Shown one piece after another: positions 1 through 6,337 of a stretch of 6,359 nucleotides of DNA (positions are counted from its first letter, which is position 1; each line of letters starts with the position of its first letter). The notes under the pieces were generated by a model. It saw only the letters and a list, made by a program, of their open reading frames with translations. It was not told where the DNA came from and did not search any database. Location: assembly GCA_013202185.1 (NCBI GenBank), contig JABMSA010000383.1:1-6359 (forward strand), read 5' to 3'. Position numbers and translations under genes: made by a program. This DNA comes from Planctomycetota bacterium. Its GTDB lineage: Bacteria > Planctomycetota > PUPC01 > JABMSA01.

Positions 1-1
1 G

Positions 2-16
2 TATGTGTTTAGCGTG
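2..16 (+). repeat. Left arm of 15-bp perfect inverted repeat
   Basis: TATGTGTTTAGCGTG; its exact reverse complement is at 175-189. Identity stops sharply at both sides of the arm. Confidence 0.85.
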
Positions 17-48
17 GTGCAACATGACATGTCTCAGTTCTGGGAACG

Positions 49-80
49 CCCCCATCGGCCTCGGGCCGGCGGCCGGGGGG
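49..80. other. GC-rich stem-loop in the left intergenic region
   Basis: CCCCC (49-53) can pair with GGGGG (76-80), and GGCC (57-60) with GGCC (71-74), giving an imperfect stem around a 10-base loop. The structure abuts the left copy of the 20-bp dispersed repeat and has no U-tract on either side. Its role is unknown. Confidence 0.35.
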
Positions 81-95
81 ATTCCTCCTATGCGG
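76..95 (+). repeat. Dispersed 20-bp element, left copy (GGGGGATTCCTCCTATGCGG)
   Basis: Matches 6177-6196 at 19 of 20 positions in the same orientation (C at 88 versus T at 6189). The bases just before it are also alike in both copies: a GC-rich GGGCCG-type block. Read on the minus strand it contains AGGAGG, but no open frame follows it. It may be a genome-wide intergenic repeat; only two copies are visible here. Confidence 0.6.
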
Positions 96-174
96 CTGTG
101 TAGTGCAAAAGCATTGGCGCCACTGGCGCGAGGCCAGCGGGGGCCTTCCAGGACGAGTATATGCCGCACGTAGG

Positions 175-189
175 CACGCTAAACACATA
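175..189 (-). repeat. Right arm of 15-bp perfect inverted repeat
   Basis: Reverse complement of bases 2-16. The arm is itself part of a small hairpin, CGCTA (177-181) with TAGCG (188-192) and a 6-base loop. Confidence 0.85.
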
Positions 190-203
190 GCGGGCGCGAG
201 CCC
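177..203 (-). terminator. Weak candidate terminator: two adjacent short hairpins after the permease gene
   Basis: CGCTA/TAGCG (177-181 with 188-192, 6-base loop) abuts GGGC/GCCC (192-195 with 200-203, 4-base loop), about 30-55 bases after the stop codon at 234-232. They share base 192, so only one can be complete at a time. There is no convincing U-tract; on the minus strand only TGTGTTT follows the second hairpin. No standard intrinsic terminator is evident, so Rho-dependent or downstream termination is equally possible. Confidence 0.2.
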
Positions 204-231
204 CTGGAAGACTTGAGGGCTGCTGTGGGCG

Positions 232-3200
232 CTATTTCGTGGAGAAAAACCACCGCGCCGCTCGCCTGAGGTCCTCGACTATGAGGTAGAGCGAGGGCAC
301 CAGCAGCAGCGCGATCAGCGTGGCGAAGAGTATTCCGTAGCCCAGTGAAATGGCCATCGGGATCAGGAACCGGGCCTGGATGGATGTCTCGAATATCATT
401 GGCGTGAGGCCGAGGAAAGTTGTGAGCGATGTGAGCACTATCGGGCGAAAACGCCGCTTGCCGGCGTAGGAGATGGCCTCGAACTCCGAGCCGGTCTCCA
501 GGCGTTTCTTGTTGGCGGCGTCGATGAGCACCAGCGAGTCGTTGACGACCACCCCCGCCAGCGCAACTATGCCGAACATGCTGATAATGCTGAGATCGTA
601 GCCCATGATCATGTGCCCCGCCACGGCCCCGACCATCCCGAATGGGATCACCGCCATTACGATCAGCGGCTGGACGAAGCTATTGAAGGGTATGGCCAGC
701 ATCGCGTAGATCACAATGAGCGCGACCATGAAGCCCTGAAGCAGGCTGTGCAAGGCGTCCTCCCGCTCGCGCATTTCGCCGGCAAACTCGCGGCCGAGCC
801 CCGGGTATGTCGCCATAAGCTTCGGCAGATAGTTCTCGTTGAGATCCGCGAGGATCTTTCCGGGGTCACCGGCGCCGCGCACGACGTCGGCGGTCACGTT
901 CACCGAGCGCCGCCCGTCAACCCGCTTGATTTCGGTGTAGGCTCGTCCGCGCGTGATCTCGGCCGCCTCCGCAAAGAGCACCTCGCCGCCTTCCGGCGTG
1001 CGGATGATGAGGTTCTCGAGGCTGTGCTCGCTGCTGCGCTCGGCCTCGGGCAGGCGCACCATCACGCGGATCTCGTCGCGGCCGCGCTGCTGGCGCAGGG
1101 CTTCGGCGCCGTAGAAACAGTCGCGCACCTGGCGGCCAAGCTCGGCGGCGGTCAGCCGCAGGCTCTCGGCCTCGGGCTTGATCGTGAAATCGAGCTGCGG
1201 CTTGCCGACCGCGAAGCCGTCGTCGATGTCCTTTACGCCGGCATAGTTCTTGAGGTTCTTTGCCAGGTCCGACGCCGCGCGCTCGAGGGTGCCGATGTCG
1301 GTGTGGCTGAGTTCCACGTCTATCGCCGCGCCGCCCGTCGGGCCGTGGATGTTGGCGCTGAACGTGAGCAGCTCGATGCCGGGCACGTCGCCGGTCCGTT
1401 CGCGCCACAGCCCCGCGAATTTCGTCGCCGTGATCTCGCGCTGATCCTCCGGCACCAGGGAAACCACCACCTCCGCAATGTGCCCCGTAACCTGCGAGTA
1501 GATGGCCTTTGTGATGGCGTCGCCGCCGTGCTCCTCGAGTTCTTCCTTCGCGGCGGTCTTGAGATGCCCCGCCGCTTCTTGGGTTCTCTCCCATGGCGAG
1601 CCGTAGGGCAGCACCGCGCGCGCCCGGATCATCTCGGACTCGACCGACGGCATGAAACGGAACGCGATGCGGCCGCTGTCGAAGAACGCCACTACCGTCG
1701 CGAGCACAGCGACCCCGATGGCCATGGTAACGTAGCGCCAGCGCAGAGCGCAGAGCTGCACAGGAGCGTAAACGCGATCTATGAACCAGCGCATTCCACG
1801 CCCTGGCAGCGCGTGCACGCGCCTGAGGGCCGCCCTCACGCCATGCTGCGCCGGTTTGCGCTGATGCCTGAGGTGCGCCGGCAGTATGAATATGCACTCC
1901 ACCAGCGAAATGAAAAACACTGATACAATGACCGCCGGAATCACTCGGAACATCTTGCCCGCCACCCCGGGAACGAAGAACATCGGCATGAACGCCGCCA
2001 TGTTTGTGAGAATCGAAAACGTCACCGGCATCGCTACCTGCCGCGCACCGGCGATCGCCGCGGCAGCACCCGAGACGCCCCTCTGCCGCATTTCGTAGAT
2101 GTTCTCGCCCACCACGATCGCGTCGTCGACGACCATCCCCAGCGACATTATGAATGCGAACATCGATATCATGTTGATTGAAATGTCGTAACCCGGCAGC
2201 AGCAGCATCGCGCCGAGAAACGACGTGGGAATGCCCATCGTTACCCAGAACGCAAGCCGGACCTCGAGGAACAGGCCCAACAGCACCAGCACGAGCACAA
2301 GGCCCAGGTAGGCGTTGCGCAACAGCAGGCTCAGCCGTTGGCGGTAAATGTCGGACCAATCTCGCCGGATGGCGACGCCCGCACCCTCGGGCAACGCCTT
2401 GTCTAAGCGCTTTATGTACTTCTTTACAGTGTCGGCCACTTCGATGGGCGTTTGATCGCCGGTGCGGTAAACCATGAGCTTTGCCGCCGGCTTGCCGTTG
2501 AACGACGACGCCTCATCGGTCTCGCGGAAACCGTCGACGATCCCGGCGATATTGCCAAGGAGCACCTCGGTGCCGTCGTTGTCGCTGAGGATTGGGATGC
2601 TTGCGAAGTCGGCGCCGGCATCGCGCCGTTCGGCGAGGCGCAGCAGAATTTCACCGGCCTGCGTTTTCACGCCGCCGCCGGGCAGCTCGAGCGCCGCGCG
2701 GCGCACCTTCGCCGCAACGTCGCCGAGCGTCAGATTGTACTTGCGCAGGGTCTCCTGCGGAATCTCGATGCGGATCTCGAGCGGCCGCACGCCCGTCAGA
2801 TCCACCAGCGTGATGCCGTCGTGCGCCAGCAGCTCGTCGCGGACCTGCTCGGCGAGGCGGCGCAAAGCACCCTCTTCCAGGTCCCCGTACACCATCAGCG
2901 ATATGGCCGCTCGCCGCTGGCTGAGAAGGCTTACCCGGGGCCGCTCGATGAGTTCAGGAAATGTGACGATGCGATCGACGGCGTTCTTGACGTCTTGCAG
3001 CGCCTTGTTGGCGTCCGTGCCGAGGAGCAATTCCACGATGACCGAGCCGAAGCCTTCGGACGCCGTGGCCGTCACGCGCTCGATGCCGTCCAGCCCACGG
3101 ACCTCCTCTTCGACGACCTTGATGATGCCCTTCTCCACCTCCTCGGGGCTTGCCCCGGGGTATGGCACGAGTATCTGCACCACGTCCAGCGCCAGCTCGG

Positions 3201-3333
3201 GGAAGACCTCCTGCTTGATCTTGAGGCTGCTGAGGAACCCGCCAAGGATGAGGAATACCATCAGCAGGTTGGCTGCCACCGGATTCTTCGCCATCCAGGC
3301 GATCGGGCCTTTCTTTTCATGCAGTTCAGTCAT
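232..3333 (-). CDS. RND efflux transporter permease subunit (AcrB/HAE1-like), inner-membrane proton antiporter
   Basis: Inner-membrane pump of a tripartite efflux system: it takes amphiphilic compounds from the periplasm or outer leaflet and drives them into the adaptor/channel using proton influx. The 1033-residue product matches the family's usual length of about 1000-1050. It has the duplicated RND plan: TM1 (about 18-36), periplasmic porter/docking domain (about 40-330), TM2-TM6 (about 337-488), a basic cytoplasmic loop, TM7 (about 533-551), second periplasmic domain (about 555-860) and TM8-TM12 (about 865-1018). The proton-relay aspartates are D403/D404 in TM4 (GMVVDDAIVVGENI). R961 and T968 fit AcrB R971/T978, but the TM10 lysine (AcrB K940) is replaced by N931-D932. 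I chose the ATG at 3333 because MTELHEKKGPIAWMAKNP is the usual RND beginning. An in-frame extension to 3408 adds 25 Arg/Cys-rich residues that lie over the adaptor gene. The start overlaps the adaptor stop by 8 bp. The family call is secure; the substrate is unknown. Confidence 0.97.
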   Translation of the reverse strand: MTELHEKKGPIAWMAKNPVAANLLMVFLILGGFLSSLKIKQEVFPELALDVVQILVPYPGASPEEVEKGIIKVVEEEVRGLDGIERVTATASEGFGSVIVELLLGTDANKALQDVKNAVDRIVTFPELIERPRVSLLSQRRAAISLMVYGDLEEGALRRLAEQVRDELLAHDGITLVDLTGVRPLEIRIEIPQETLRKYNLTLGDVAAKVRRAALELPGGGVKTQAGEILLRLAERRDAGADFASIPILSDNDGTEVLLGNIAGIVDGFRETDEASSFNGKPAAKLMVYRTGDQTPIEVADTVKKYIKRLDKALPEGAGVAIRRDWSDIYRQRLSLLLRNAYLGLVLVLVLLGLFLEVRLAFWVTMGIPTSFLGAMLLLPGYDISINMISMFAFIMSLGMVVDDAIVVGENIYEMRQRGVSGAAAAIAGARQVAMPVTFSILTNMAAFMPMFFVPGVAGKMFRVIPAVIVSVFFISLVECIFILPAHLRHQRKPAQHGVRAALRRVHALPGRGMRWFIDRVYAPVQLCALRWRYVTMAIGVAVLATVVAFFDSGRIAFRFMPSVESEMIRARAVLPYGSPWERTQEAAGHLKTAAKEELEEHGGDAITKAIYSQVTGHIAEVVVSLVPEDQREITATKFAGLWRERTGDVPGIELLTFSANIHGPTGGAAIDVELSHTDIGTLERAASDLAKNLKNYAGVKDIDDGFAVGKPQLDFTIKPEAESLRLTAAELGRQVRDCFYGAEALRQQRGRDEIRVMVRLPEAERSSEHSLENLIIRTPEGGEVLFAEAAEITRGRAYTEIKRVDGRRSVNVTADVVRGAGDPGKILADLNENYLPKLMATYPGLGREFAGEMREREDALHSLLQGFMVALIVIYAMLAIPFNSFVQPLIVMAVIPFGMVGAVAGHMIMGYDLSIISMFGIVALAGVVVNDSLVLIDAANKKRLETGSEFEAISYAGKRRFRPIVLTSLTTFLGLTPMIFETSIQARFLIPMAISLGYGILFATLIALLLVPSLYLIVEDLRRAARWFFSTK

Positions 3334-4525
3334 TCGCAGGCGTTCTCTTCTCCTCGTCGTCTTCGATCTGTTCGACGCGCAGGCGCATCCCGGGCATGGG
3401 CGTGGCAATCGGGCTGGTGATGATATTGTCGCCCTCCGCGATGCCCTCGCTCACGATTACGGTATCGGTGCGCCCGTGAGCGATCTTCACTTGCCGCACC
3501 TCCAATTGATCGTCGGCGTTCACCACCCACACGCGGCCGCCTTCGCGGATGGTTCTGCGCGGCAGTTCGTATACGCCGTCGAGCCGCCCGCCTTCGATTT
3601 CGACGCGCACGTAGGCCCCCAGCAGCAGCGGAGCCTTGCCCGCGCCCAGCGGGTCTTCGATCTCCACGAGCAGCCGCGCCATCCTGCCGGCGGGGCTGAT
3701 ATCGCCCAACAGCCGCACCACGCGACCCTCGCACTCGTTGCACGTTCCGTTGCTGAGCGAATGGATGACCTTCGACCGGGCGCCGGGCCGGCCGTTTGTC
3801 GTCGGGATTCTGATCGAGCCCAGGCGATCTACCGGCACCGAAACCTGCACGTAAAACGAATCGGTGCCGACGAGCGTTGCCAGGCGCGTCTGTGGCGACA
3901 CCAACTGGCCGACGTCGACGGCCTCCTTGAGCACGAGTGCGTTGAACGGTGCTCGGAGCGTGGTGCGCTCGAGGTCGAGCTTCGTCTTTTTCAGTGCGCT
4001 TTCGGCGGCGGCGAGGGCCGCCTTGGCGTTTTGCAGGTGCGGCTTGCGCAGGGCGAGGCTGCGGCCATCTTCTGTTGTTGGCACGTCGGTCTCGAGCAGG
4101 CCCCATTCGCGCTCGGCTATGGCCCCGCGCCCCTGCTCCACCTTCAGCTCGAAGCGTGCCCGCTGGACCAGCGCCTGCTGCTGTTCGACGGCAAGCTCGT
4201 AGTCGCGCGGGTCTATCCGCGCTATCACATCGCCCGTCTCGAAGCGTCCGCCGGGCAGAAGCTCGGCGCTCTGCTCGATGATCCTCCCGGCTACCTGTGG
4301 CTGCAGCTCTATCTCCATCGCCGGCACAACGGTGCCCATCGCCGTCACCTCGAGCCTCTGGCGCGAGGGTGTTGCCGGGATGGTTCTTACGAGCATAGGC
4401 TTGGCCTCCACCTCGGCGCGTTTCGCCTTGCGCGGATTCTTAAGGAGCCAGTATGCACCGCCGGCCCCCGCGGCGAGAACCACCATAACGAGCATGATCT
4501 GCAAAACAATTCTCAACTCTTTCAT
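3326..4525 (-). CDS. Efflux RND transporter periplasmic adaptor subunit (membrane fusion protein, AcrA/MexA-like)
   Basis: Periplasmic adaptor that links the RND permease to the outer-membrane channel. The 399-residue product has an N-terminal hydrophobic segment (about 6-27, no lipobox Cys), so it is probably held in the inner membrane by an uncleaved anchor. The first lipoyl half-motif (about 67-105, ending GDVIARIDPRDYE) is followed by an Ala/Glu/Lys-rich alpha-hairpin (about 106-188). The second lipoyl half follows (about 189-219, LRAPFNALVLKEAVDVGQLV), then a beta-barrel domain (about 222-312, GRVVRLLGDISPAGRMARLLVEI) and a membrane-proximal domain (about 315-386) with an acidic tail. 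The ATG at 4525 has a purine-rich GGGGAAG just upstream and overlaps the channel gene's TGA as ATGA. In-frame codons further upstream (to 4972) lie antiparallel-free but inside the channel gene and are not used. An odd feature is C262-x-x-C265 in the beta-barrel, where relatives usually have no cysteines. The family call is firm. Confidence 0.96.
   Translation of the reverse strand: MKELRIVLQIMLVMVVLAAGAGGAYWLLKNPRKAKRAEVEAKPMLVRTIPATPSRQRLEVTAMGTVVPAMEIELQPQVAGRIIEQSAELLPGGRFETGDVIARIDPRDYELAVEQQQALVQRARFELKVEQGRGAIAEREWGLLETDVPTTEDGRSLALRKPHLQNAKAALAAAESALKKTKLDLERTTLRAPFNALVLKEAVDVGQLVSPQTRLATLVGTDSFYVQVSVPVDRLGSIRIPTTNGRPGARSKVIHSLSNGTCNECEGRVVRLLGDISPAGRMARLLVEIEDPLGAGKAPLLLGAYVRVEIEGGRLDGVYELPRRTIREGGRVWVVNADDQLEVRQVKIAHGRTDTVIVSEGIAEGDNIITSPIATPMPGMRLRVEQIEDDEEKRTPAND
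3350..3355 (-). promoter_or_regulatory. Distant Shine-Dalgarno-like GAGGAG before the permease gene
   Basis: Minus-strand GAGGAG, followed by further purines (AAGAGAA), lies about 16 bases before the permease ATG at 3333 and within the adaptor's C-terminal acidic codons. This is further away than the usual 5-10 bases, so translation of the permease probably depends on coupling through the 8-bp ATGACTGA overlap with the adaptor stop codon. Confidence 0.35.
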
Positions 4526-6027
4526 TTTTCTTCCCCGTCGTTCTCTGCCACCGCTTTCGTGCCGGGGTCCGCCGGCTGCAGTTGGCTCATCCACGACCCT
4601 CCCAGGGCGCGGTAGAGTTGTATGCGATGTTCCAGCAGGCGCTTCTTCTCGCGCAACTGCAGCAGTTCCAATTGTTGCAGGGCTTCCAGAGACGTGAGCA
4701 CGGGCAGGTAATCGCCAAGGCCGTTGACGTAGCGCGCCCGCGCTTCCCTGAGCGTTTCGCGCGCGATCTGCACCTGCTCGTCGACCCGCTCGAGGTACGA
4801 GAGCTGCCGGCGCTCCTGCACAAGGGCGTCTTCCACCTCCCGCAGGGCGGTCAGCAGCACGGCGCCGTAGTTGTTGACCCGTTCGGCCAGTACCGCCCTG
4901 GTGCGGCTTACTTCGGCCCTGCGTCTGCCGCCGTCGAGGATCGGTGCGCCAAGCCCCGCACCGATGCTCCACACAAACTCGGCGAAAACATCGCTGAAGG
5001 TGGCGGCCTGAAACGGCAGGCTGGCGCTCAGGCGCAGGCTCGGGAAGCGGTCGGCTATCGCGGCCGCGATTCGATGATCGGCGGCGACCGCCCGCAGCTC
5101 GGCGGCGCGGACGTCGGGCCGGCGCCTAAGAAGCTCCGCCGGGATGCCCGCGTGAGGGGCGGTCGGCAGATTCGGCAGTACGGCACGATCGATCCCAAGA
5201 TCAGTGTCGGGCGTTTGGCCCAGCAGCACAGCCAACTGGTGCTCGAGCACCTCGAGGCGCGACCTCACCAGCGGAAGCTCGGCGCTCACTGAAGCGGCCT
5301 GCCGGCGCTGTTGATACACATCGAGCGCCGAAGCCTGGCCCTGCCCGAACCGCAGCTTCGTGAGGTCCAGATACGTCTGGTTTACATTCGATTGCTGTTC
5401 GATGAGGTTGATGCGGGCGCGCTGCTCGATGATAGCGAAATATACGTCGGCAACGTTTGCCGCGAGCGTCATTGCCGCGGCATCGAGATCGTGTCGGCCG
5501 GCTCTTGCCTCGAGCCGCGCGGCGGCCGTGCCAAACCGAAGCTTGCCCCACAGATCGATCTCATACGAGGCCGCGGGAGTCACCGACCTCGTGTCCGTGC
5601 GTACCCTCGTCGTTGCGCCGCCGAGTTTCACGACACGGCTGTCTCTACCGGCGCCCACATCTACATTGACCTGTGGCCATCGTGCGGCCCCTTCGATTCT
5701 GGCGAGTGCAATCGCCGCCTCGAGGCGCGCCCACGCCTGGCGGAGGCTGAAGTTATCGGCGAGCGCCCGCCCGATCAGCTCGGCGAGTTTGTCGTCGCCA
5801 AACGCCTCCCACCAGCGATCGGGGCTCGGTTGAGCTTCGGCAATTGCCGCGTCGGCCTCAGGTGTTTCGGAGAACCTATTCGGCAGGTCGATCGGCGGAG
5901 GCACAGCCTTGTGTGGGCGGTAACGGGCGCACGAAGTCAGGAACAGCGACATCGCGAGAAACATAAAGATCCACGCCGCCGCACGCCGGGCGCAGCGACA
6001 GGGTTGATCAGCCGGTGTGGTCACCAT
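4522..6027 (-). CDS. Efflux system outer-membrane factor lipoprotein (NodT/OprM family, TolC-like channel)
   Basis: Trimeric outer-membrane channel that provides the exit duct of the pump. From the ATG at 6027 the product is 501 residues: a basic n-region with R11, R14 and R15, a hydrophobic core (about 16-30), then lipobox L30-T-S-C33. It is therefore probably a lipoprotein, with a mature form of about 469 residues, normal for the family. NodT-type landmarks are WWEAFGDDKLAELI (72-85), SYEIDLWGKLR (154-164), LRRRPDVRAAE (300-310), PILDGGRRRAEV (362-373) and a C-terminal YRALGGSW (472-479); these mark the two repeated outer-membrane-efflux-protein halves with long helices. A longer frame begins at a TTG at 6111, but that codon overlaps the -10 box of a strong predicted promoter and would put the signal peptide some 45 residues inside the protein. 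The ATG at 6027 lacks a clear Shine-Dalgarno, so the exact start is less certain than the family. First gene of the operon. Confidence 0.94.
   Translation of the reverse strand: MVTTPADQPCRCARRAAAWIFMFLAMSLFLTSCARYRPHKAVPPPIDLPNRFSETPEADAAIAEAQPSPDRWWEAFGDDKLAELIGRALADNFSLRQAWARLEAAIALARIEGAARWPQVNVDVGAGRDSRVVKLGGATTRVRTDTRSVTPAASYEIDLWGKLRFGTAAARLEARAGRHDLDAAAMTLAANVADVYFAIIEQRARINLIEQQSNVNQTYLDLTKLRFGQGQASALDVYQQRRQAASVSAELPLVRSRLEVLEHQLAVLLGQTPDTDLGIDRAVLPNLPTAPHAGIPAELLRRRPDVRAAELRAVAADHRIAAAIADRFPSLRLSASLPFQAATFSDVFAEFVWSIGAGLGAPILDGGRRRAEVSRTRAVLAERVNNYGAVLLTALREVEDALVQERRQLSYLERVDEQVQIARETLREARARYVNGLGDYLPVLTSLEALQQLELLQLREKKRLLEHRIQLYRALGGSWMSQLQPADPGTKAVAENDGEEK
4530..4536 (-). promoter_or_regulatory. 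Ribosome binding site of the adaptor gene (GGGGAAG)
   Basis: Minus-strand GGGGAAG lies 4 bases before the ATG at 4525, inside the last codons of the channel gene. The spacing is short, but the site and the ATGA overlap support this start and suggest that ribosomes finishing the channel gene re-initiate here. Confidence 0.5.
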
Positions 6028-6110
6028 AAGCAGATGCAGAATGTACCTCGCAATCGGGCCGCCCACCGTGAGTTTGGGCCGCCAACTGATTATCGGTCGC
6101 TTTGAGTCCA

Positions 6111-6139
6111 ATTATATGGCTCCCGGGCTTCCGAATCAA
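6111..6139 (-). promoter_or_regulatory. Sigma-70-type promoter of the efflux operon
   Basis: On the minus strand, TTGATT (6139-6134) and a perfect TATAAT (6116-6111) are separated by exactly 17 bp, the optimal spacing for housekeeping sigma factors. An A+T-rich stretch, TAATATTT (6160-6153), lies upstream where a distal UP element would sit. The expected transcription start is near 6104, giving an untranslated leader of about 77 nt before the ATG at 6027. Nothing else in the window looks like a comparable promoter for the three genes. This is a sequence match only; the start has not been mapped. Confidence 0.7.
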
Positions 6140-6142
6140 GAA

Positions 6143-6154
6143 TTGCCCGGGCAA
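6143..6154. promoter_or_regulatory. Perfect 12-bp palindrome TTGCCCGGGCAA just upstream of the -35 box (candidate operator)
   Basis: The palindrome ends 3 bp before the -35 hexamer. A related half-conserved copy (AAGCCCGGGAG on the minus strand, core CCCGGG at 6122-6127) lies inside the -35/-10 spacer, with the two centres 24 bp apart. A third GCCCGGGC is at 6200-6207. Short palindromes at such places are typical binding sites for dimeric repressors of efflux operons, for example TetR- or MarR-family proteins. No regulator gene is in the window, and in GC-rich DNA CCCGGG is not rare, so the role is inferred. Confidence 0.35.
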
Positions 6155-6176
6155 ATATTAGATGCGGGCCGCGGGC

Positions 6177-6196
6177 GGGGGATTCCTCTTATGCGG
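6177..6196 (+). repeat. Dispersed 20-bp element, right copy (GGGGGATTCCTCTTATGCGG)
   Basis: Second copy of the element at 76-95, placed about 40 bp upstream of the promoter -35 box of the operon, so the pair brackets the entire operon in direct orientation about 6.1 kb apart. Confidence 0.6.
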
Positions 6197-6218
6197 AGTG
6201 CCCGGGCGTGCCGGCATC

Positions 6219-6236
6219 ACAGACCCACAGACCCAC
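6219..6236 (+). repeat. Tandem repeat of 8-bp unit ACAGACCC (two full copies plus AC)
   Basis: Two exact adjacent copies (6219-6226 and 6227-6234). The unit recurs once at the window end (6351-6358), next to a variant GCAGACACCC. The separated copies suggest that a longer repetitive unit continues beyond the window. Confidence 0.6.
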
Positions 6237-6304
6237 TGATCTGCTGCAAATGCGCACAGGCGCGCGCGTGGGCACGGTCCAAGAACCCAGCGGGGAAGTC
6301 GGAT

Positions 6305-6337
6305 CGACGTCGACGACGACGACGAGGACGAGGACGA
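6305..6337 (+). repeat. CGA/GGACGA trinucleotide simple-sequence tract
   Basis: Five CGA units (6311-6325) are followed by two GGACGA units and preceded by the palindrome TCGACGTCGA (6304-6313). On the minus strand one frame reads as a run of serines. This is low-complexity intergenic DNA with no sign of being part of a gene. Confidence 0.7.

Larger units (their letters stand above)
2..189. mobile_element. Candidate small non-coding inverted-repeat element (MITE-like)
   Basis: A perfect 15-bp inverted repeat, TATGTGTTTAGCGTG, lies at 2-16 and, as its reverse complement, at 175-189. It bounds about 190 bp with no coding potential. If the outermost TA on each side is read as a target duplication, the ends are 13 bp and resemble those of elements moved by IS630/Tc1-type transposases, which insert at TA. 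The right end stops 42 bp after the permease stop codon. The window begins at base 1, so the left flank cannot be examined, and no second copy is visible. It could instead be a large stem structure or a chance repeat. Confidence 0.35.

Noticed and set aside
22..32. Short near-palindrome ACATG-A-CATGT in the left intergenic region
   Set aside because: The 5-bp arms are too short to be meaningful alone, and no gene start is nearby for it to regulate.
1..231. CRISPR, tRNA, rRNA or riboswitch in the flanks
   Set aside because: I saw no regularly spaced repeats, no cloverleaf and no known aptamer pattern in either flank.
917..2359. Minus-strand 480-codon frame inside the permease gene
   Set aside because: It is out of frame with a well-conserved RND permease, and its translation is compositionally biased with no motif. 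It does not indicate a frameshift, because the permease reads through intact.
3334..3408. 25-residue N-terminal extension of the permease
   Set aside because: It is Arg/Cys-rich, overlaps the adaptor's C-terminus, and precedes a canonical RND N-terminus with an ATG at the overlap.
2474..4615. Long plus-strand open frame (713 codons) and several others opposite the efflux genes
   Set aside because: These are antisense shadows produced by GC-rich codon bias in the three minus-strand genes. Their products are Arg/Ser/Ala-rich with no recognisable domains, and they overlap clear RND, adaptor and channel genes.
6028..6111. TTG start at 6111 for the channel gene, with GGGAG 8 bases before it
   Set aside because: The codon overlaps the -10 box of a strong promoter and would place the lipoprotein signal far from the N-terminus.
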